NCBI RefSeq assembly: GCF_001039355.2
Contig: NW_019776019.1
Location: forward strand, 73,567-137,566
Length of the DNA: 64,000 nt
From: Lingula anatina
Taxonomy: Eukaryota > Brachiopoda > Lingulata > Lingulida > Lingulidae
Direction: 5' to 3'
The notes under the pieces were generated by a model, which saw only the letters and a list, made by a program, of their open reading frames with translations, had not been told where the DNA came from and made no database searches. The position numbers and the translations under genes are program-made. How positions within the stretch are numbered: the first letter of the stretch is position 1; every line of letters starts with the position of its first letter. Positions 62,101 through 64,000 of this stretch are shown here, piece by piece.

Positions 62101-64000
62101 AAATAGGGCCAATTTACAGTTTCAATGCAGGGTTATGATATAACAGTGACGTTAATACTGTAAGCATCTACCCTGTACATGCTCGAGCAAATGTACAAAC
62201 TCAGGCATTCTCATGCTTTCAATGTGCATGGTTATAAGAGATATTTTCAAACAAAGCACAAACTCACAAAAGATATTCTAAACACTAAGGAGGAGACTAT
62301 AACTCTCAATCCAGAGTAAGTAAAAATAAACATCTGTTCTATTTTCTCTATCAAGATAGATGAAAAGTTTTAGTTGTTAAAAGCCTAGCTAAATCATGGA
62401 AACATCCCACTGGACATTCAATCTTCTTCCAGTTACTATTTCATGGGTAAATACTTTTCGATAACTTCACTCCTTCAGGACCCAACTGGCAATGCTACCT
62501 GAGGTCCAGTTGGCAGAGAATCCGTTCCCGTTGGTCCAGGGGTCAGATCTGAACTTTACCCTCAATTTGGTGCCAGTGGACTTGTGCTGGGCTGGAGCCT
62601 CATTGTGACAATAGCGTCCTAGTGACACCCAATTCCCGCTGCTGGAGTAGTCGAGAACCTACAGGAAGGGTTAGTGGAAATGTGGTTCACAACCAGGGCT
62701 CATGGTACCTCTTTGAAGTCTTCAAGTGGACTCCCACTTACCCATTTTTATCATATATTGTTTTGTAGAATTTTGCTTAGTAAAAGACCTTCTTTTGGCA
62801 AAACAAAATTAATATTATGTATTCTTGTTTTGCCAAAGGAATGATTTTGTTCAAAATTTTGATTATGCTGATAGCACAAATTTTTTTGGGTACCACAAAT
62901 TAGTACTAGATGAGCCTTATTTTAGTATTTCAAGCTTAGATATAAATGTATCACTCAAAAGTGTATTCAAGCATGAGCAGAGCATGAGCTACAGGTCATA
63001 GGTATGGCAGCTTCTTCAATTTCAAATCTCCATATGTGCAAGATTATTCGACAGCAAATTTGGTTGAAGTGTGCAGCACCAATCACAAATATGTATCCTG
63101 TCATCTGTATTTCAACCAGTAGGCATGTATTGAGATTTGAAAATGGAGAGGCTGGCCTGTCTCCAAGCTTCAAATCTCCATCAGTTAATATGTGGTGGTA
63201 AAACTTTTGAAATTGAAAAATATCATGCTGTTGAAAAATGAAGCGCATTCAGAAATTAATGCATGACAGACATGCTGTTCTCTAATCTGGTAGGACTACA
63301 ATATTCAAAGTTCATCATTCAGGCAAGGTGATTAAGTACATGTGAAGCAGTCAAATGTAAAGATAAAAAATAATCAAAAAGTGGATTTATCTCTTCCTTC
63401 ATATCAGACTTGGCTCAAAGCAGCTTCAAATTTTGTTTCAGTATGGACATTTTTAGCAAACACAAGATTTTCAGTCAAAACAATGAAAGAATGCAAAAAA
63501 AAAACTACTTCATTTATGTTTTTATACACAGCTCCCATGAACCAAGACAAGACTTTGAAGAAAGATCACACATCATGATGCTGTTAAAAGCTAAGAGAGG
63601 AATTCATTTCTGGACAAACATTAAGTAATGATCTAATACAGCAAAAACTAATTTTTCCTGGAAATTTCAGTCCTTTTTCATAAGGTATTTTTACTCAAAG
63701 TTTATTTGTTTTGGATAGCAAAGACCTTGGTGGTTGCTAAAATTTCCAAGATTTTTTTCTTTTGGCTAAGAGGAGTTCTAAGATGTTTTGTATGTCTTTA
63801 AGCAAGAAACAAATGCAGCACTAAAAATCATACTTTATCATTTAAATCATGCAAATCAGGGTGACTCTTACCAGCTTCCCAGGAAGCAGAGAAACCATTG
63901 CCATTTACTGCAGAATTGGAATGAAATTTCACAAGCAGTCTATTGGATACTGATCGTATAGATGGAGGAATTTCATTGTGACAATAGCGAGTAATTGGTA
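55968..64000 (-). CDS. Cubilin-like multi-CUB secreted protein, 3' part of gene
   Basis: Fourteen minus-strand exons with GT-AG borders. From the exon at 62499-62658 to the TGA at 55968-55970 they read through in one frame for 766 residues. The segment holds a CUB second half, then six complete CUB domains (residues about 54-169, 169-284, 284-404, 404-521, 521-639, 639-766). Each complete domain has four cysteines in CUB spacing. Most also have the acidic calcium-site signature: a Glu before the third Cys, Asp in YDYLE or YDYVD, and Asp in a SDxSxxGxGF-like stretch. Domain borders are all phase 1, so domains are exchangeable modules. The protein ends straight after the last CUB with no membrane segment, as cubilin does. 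Cubilin is a peripheral endocytic receptor held by amnionless. Several N-glycosylation sequons (NLTC, NCTW, NISY, NVTD) fit an extracellular protein. The N-terminus lies beyond the window. Another CUB-only invertebrate protein cannot be excluded. Confidence 0.85.
56283..56518 (-). CDS. Multi-CUB exon M (first three cysteines and YCGD, residues 639-717)
   Basis: 236 nt, phase 1 in and phase 0 out. It encodes GCGGTFKDSYGSF, NCTWLVQV, FNIEYHDSCNYDWVDVYDG and RVGRYCGD. Its 3' border lies further along the domain than in the other CUBs. Confidence 0.9.
56831..57002 (-). CDS. Multi-CUB exon L (second half, residues 582-639)
   Basis: 172 nt, phase 0 in and phase 1 out. It encodes IRNGSDASAGLVGKYCGN and TDNSVTHPGYDITFAS. 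Confidence 0.9.
57378..57559 (-). CDS. Multi-CUB exon K (first half, residues 521-581)
   Basis: 182 nt, phase 1 in and phase 0 out. It encodes SCNRTHSGSTGRV, TSPGWPGRYPSYSRC and HTSCNFDYLE. The usual CGG is CNR here. Confidence 0.9.
57617..57875. mobile_element. Diverged SINE-like repeat in intron J-K
   Basis: The left end GACCTCTGCCAA occurs twice (57620 and 57676 as GACCCCTGCCAA). The core TGAAAATTTCATGAAAATCC, then CTGTAACTTTTTGTTAG, and the end ACCTCCTGGGTGGAG match the element at 18160-18372. Confidence 0.65.
58064..58205 (-). CDS. Multi-CUB exon J (second half, residues 474-521)
   Basis: 142 nt, phase 0 in and phase 1 out. It encodes GDNGQILMYCGSQLPP and VTDASATAPGFSLTYQV. Confidence 0.9.
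58374..58582 (-). CDS. Multi-CUB exon I (first half, residues 404-473)
   Basis: 209 nt, phase 1 in and phase 0 out at GTGAGTG. It encodes LCGGVRTAMTSPQTI, SPNYPNSYPHNLRC and NCQYDYLELRDKPL. Confidence 0.9.
58845..58866 (-). repeat. (TG)n tract directly after the exon H donor
   Basis: On the transcribed strand the intron starts GTAAG and continues as about eleven TG dinucleotides. Confidence 0.95.
58871..59033 (-). CDS. Multi-CUB exon H (second half, residues 350-404)
   Basis: 163 nt, phase 0 in and phase 1 out. It encodes VRDGLTSDDPLVGKYCGS and YTDGSVGGRGFNISYRQ. The donor GTAAG runs straight into a (TG)n tract in the intron. Confidence 0.9.
59407..59603 (-). CDS. Multi-CUB exon G (first half, residues 284-349)
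   Basis: 197 nt, phase 1 in and phase 0 out. It encodes PLCGGFLNGTQGRFGSFDID, NCVWQIVGQ and ADNTCDYDYLE. An Asp/Gly-rich insertion (DIDGDGLYED) stands where other CUBs have PNYP. Confidence 0.9.
59971..60188 (-). CDS. Multi-CUB exon F (second half, residues 211-284)
   Basis: 218 nt, phase 2 in and phase 1 out. It encodes FNIFDIETHSSC, NYDYVDVRDGNS, IGRFCSN and SDASINGAGFTASYR, a complete calcium-site signature. Confidence 0.9.
60512..60638 (-). CDS. Multi-CUB exon E (first half, residues 169-211)
   Basis: 127 nt, phase 1 in and phase 2 out at a strong GTAAGTGG donor. It encodes ECGGVYTAPQGTI, RTPQHPVNY and NCTWSITVQ. Confidence 0.9.
60971..61159 (-). CDS. Multi-CUB exon D (second half, residues 106-169)
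   Basis: 189 nt, phase 1 to phase 1. It encodes GTGCPYDYVAAYTG, LGKFCGRTAPAP and VTDSSIVARGYRATYSAM. The usual Asp-Gly after YDYV is replaced (AAYTG), so calcium binding may be weaker. Confidence 0.9.
61564..61719 (-). CDS. Multi-CUB exon C (first half of CUB, residues 54-106)
   Basis: Phase 1 in and phase 1 out. It encodes GCGALFTQDTG, LSPGFPGNYENNLTC and LLTFDEENFNIEG. Confidence 0.9.
61783..61990. repeat. Two-copy tandem duplication, 104 bp, in intron B-C
   Basis: TTCAACAGATCATA at 61783 and 61887, continuing through TTTACCCTGCTCTGTAGATG and AATGACATATGT in both copies with a few differences. Confidence 0.92.
62499..62658 (-). CDS. Multi-CUB exon B (second half of a CUB)
   Basis: 160 nt from acceptor CCTGTAG to donor CCTCAG then GTAGC. 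It starts in phase 0 and ends in phase 1. It encodes VLDYSSSGNW, GRYCHNEAPAQ and NGNGFSANWTS. It is a close paralogue of exon A: 17 coding bases around RYCHNE are identical. Confidence 0.88.
62659..63871 (-). other. Intron between the two CUB second-half exons
   Basis: I searched both for a first-half CUB exon (Cys-Gly-Gly, NCxW, YDYLE before a GT) and found none on the minus strand. CAAATCTCCAT occurs twice (about 63023 and 63171). Otherwise ordinary intron sequence. Confidence 0.6.
63872..64000 (-). CDS. Multi-CUB exon A (second half of a CUB), runs off the window
   Basis: Encodes PITRYCHNEIPPSIRS to NGNGFSASWEA and ends in phase 1 (GAAGCTG, then GTAAGAG). Its 5' border is outside the window. 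It cannot be spliced in frame directly to exon B. Confidence 0.85.

Noticed and set aside
63004-63628. Plus-strand frames inside and near the CUB-gene intron
   Set aside because: AT-rich chance frames without domain or splice context.
1-64000. CRISPR arrays, operons, prokaryotic or phage genes
   Set aside because: None present. Regular repeats here are satellites or minisatellites, and the genes are spliced animal genes.

Overview
This 64 kb window is animal nuclear DNA, most likely from a marine invertebrate. The evidence is spliced genes with GT-AG introns, abundant (CA)n, (GA)n and poly-C tracts, many short inverted-repeat transposons, a Penelope-like retroelement, and the last domains of a cubilin-type protein beside a homologue of the ciliary/testis-type protein C17orf98. 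The sequence is AT-rich. It does not let me name a phylum: mollusc, annelid, hemichordate and lancelet all remain possible. There is one 861-base N gap and two single Ns.

Layout. Roughly 1-50.5 kb is a gene desert in which I found no convincing host exon. It holds a 58-bp satellite array (690-1400), a 24-bp minisatellite next to a near-perfect palindrome (13.3-13.5 kb), at least eight short inverted-repeat (MITE-like) copies, a SINE-like dispersed repeat, several two-copy tandem duplications, long microsatellites, and a 5'-truncated Penelope-like element (24539-25482) bounded by a 13-bp target-site duplication and carrying 119-bp inverted repeats. A diverged 1.1-kb tandem duplication (48.5-50.7 kb) ends just before the genic part.

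Genic part. A three-exon plus-strand gene (51600-53001) encodes a 211-residue C17orf98-like protein with a Ser-Pro-Arg-rich N-terminal extension. A near-consensus RFX X-box and a perfect CRE lie 0.8-1.0 kb upstream. Facing it tail-to-tail on the minus strand is the 3' end of a large secreted multi-CUB gene (55968 to beyond 64000). Fourteen exons were read by splice site and frame. They encode six complete CUB domains, two C-terminal CUB halves, and a stop codon directly after the last CUB with no membrane anchor, as in cubilin. The two right-most exons (62499-62658 and 63872 to the window edge) both encode the second half of a CUB domain, with no first-half exon between them, so they may be mutually exclusive alternatives.

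The most interesting items are this candidate alternative CUB exon pair, three MITE families that share the terminus AGGCCCCATTCAGA, the Penelope-like insertion, the 24-bp minisatellite that keeps exact period and an open octapeptide frame, and the candidate RFX/CRE control region.
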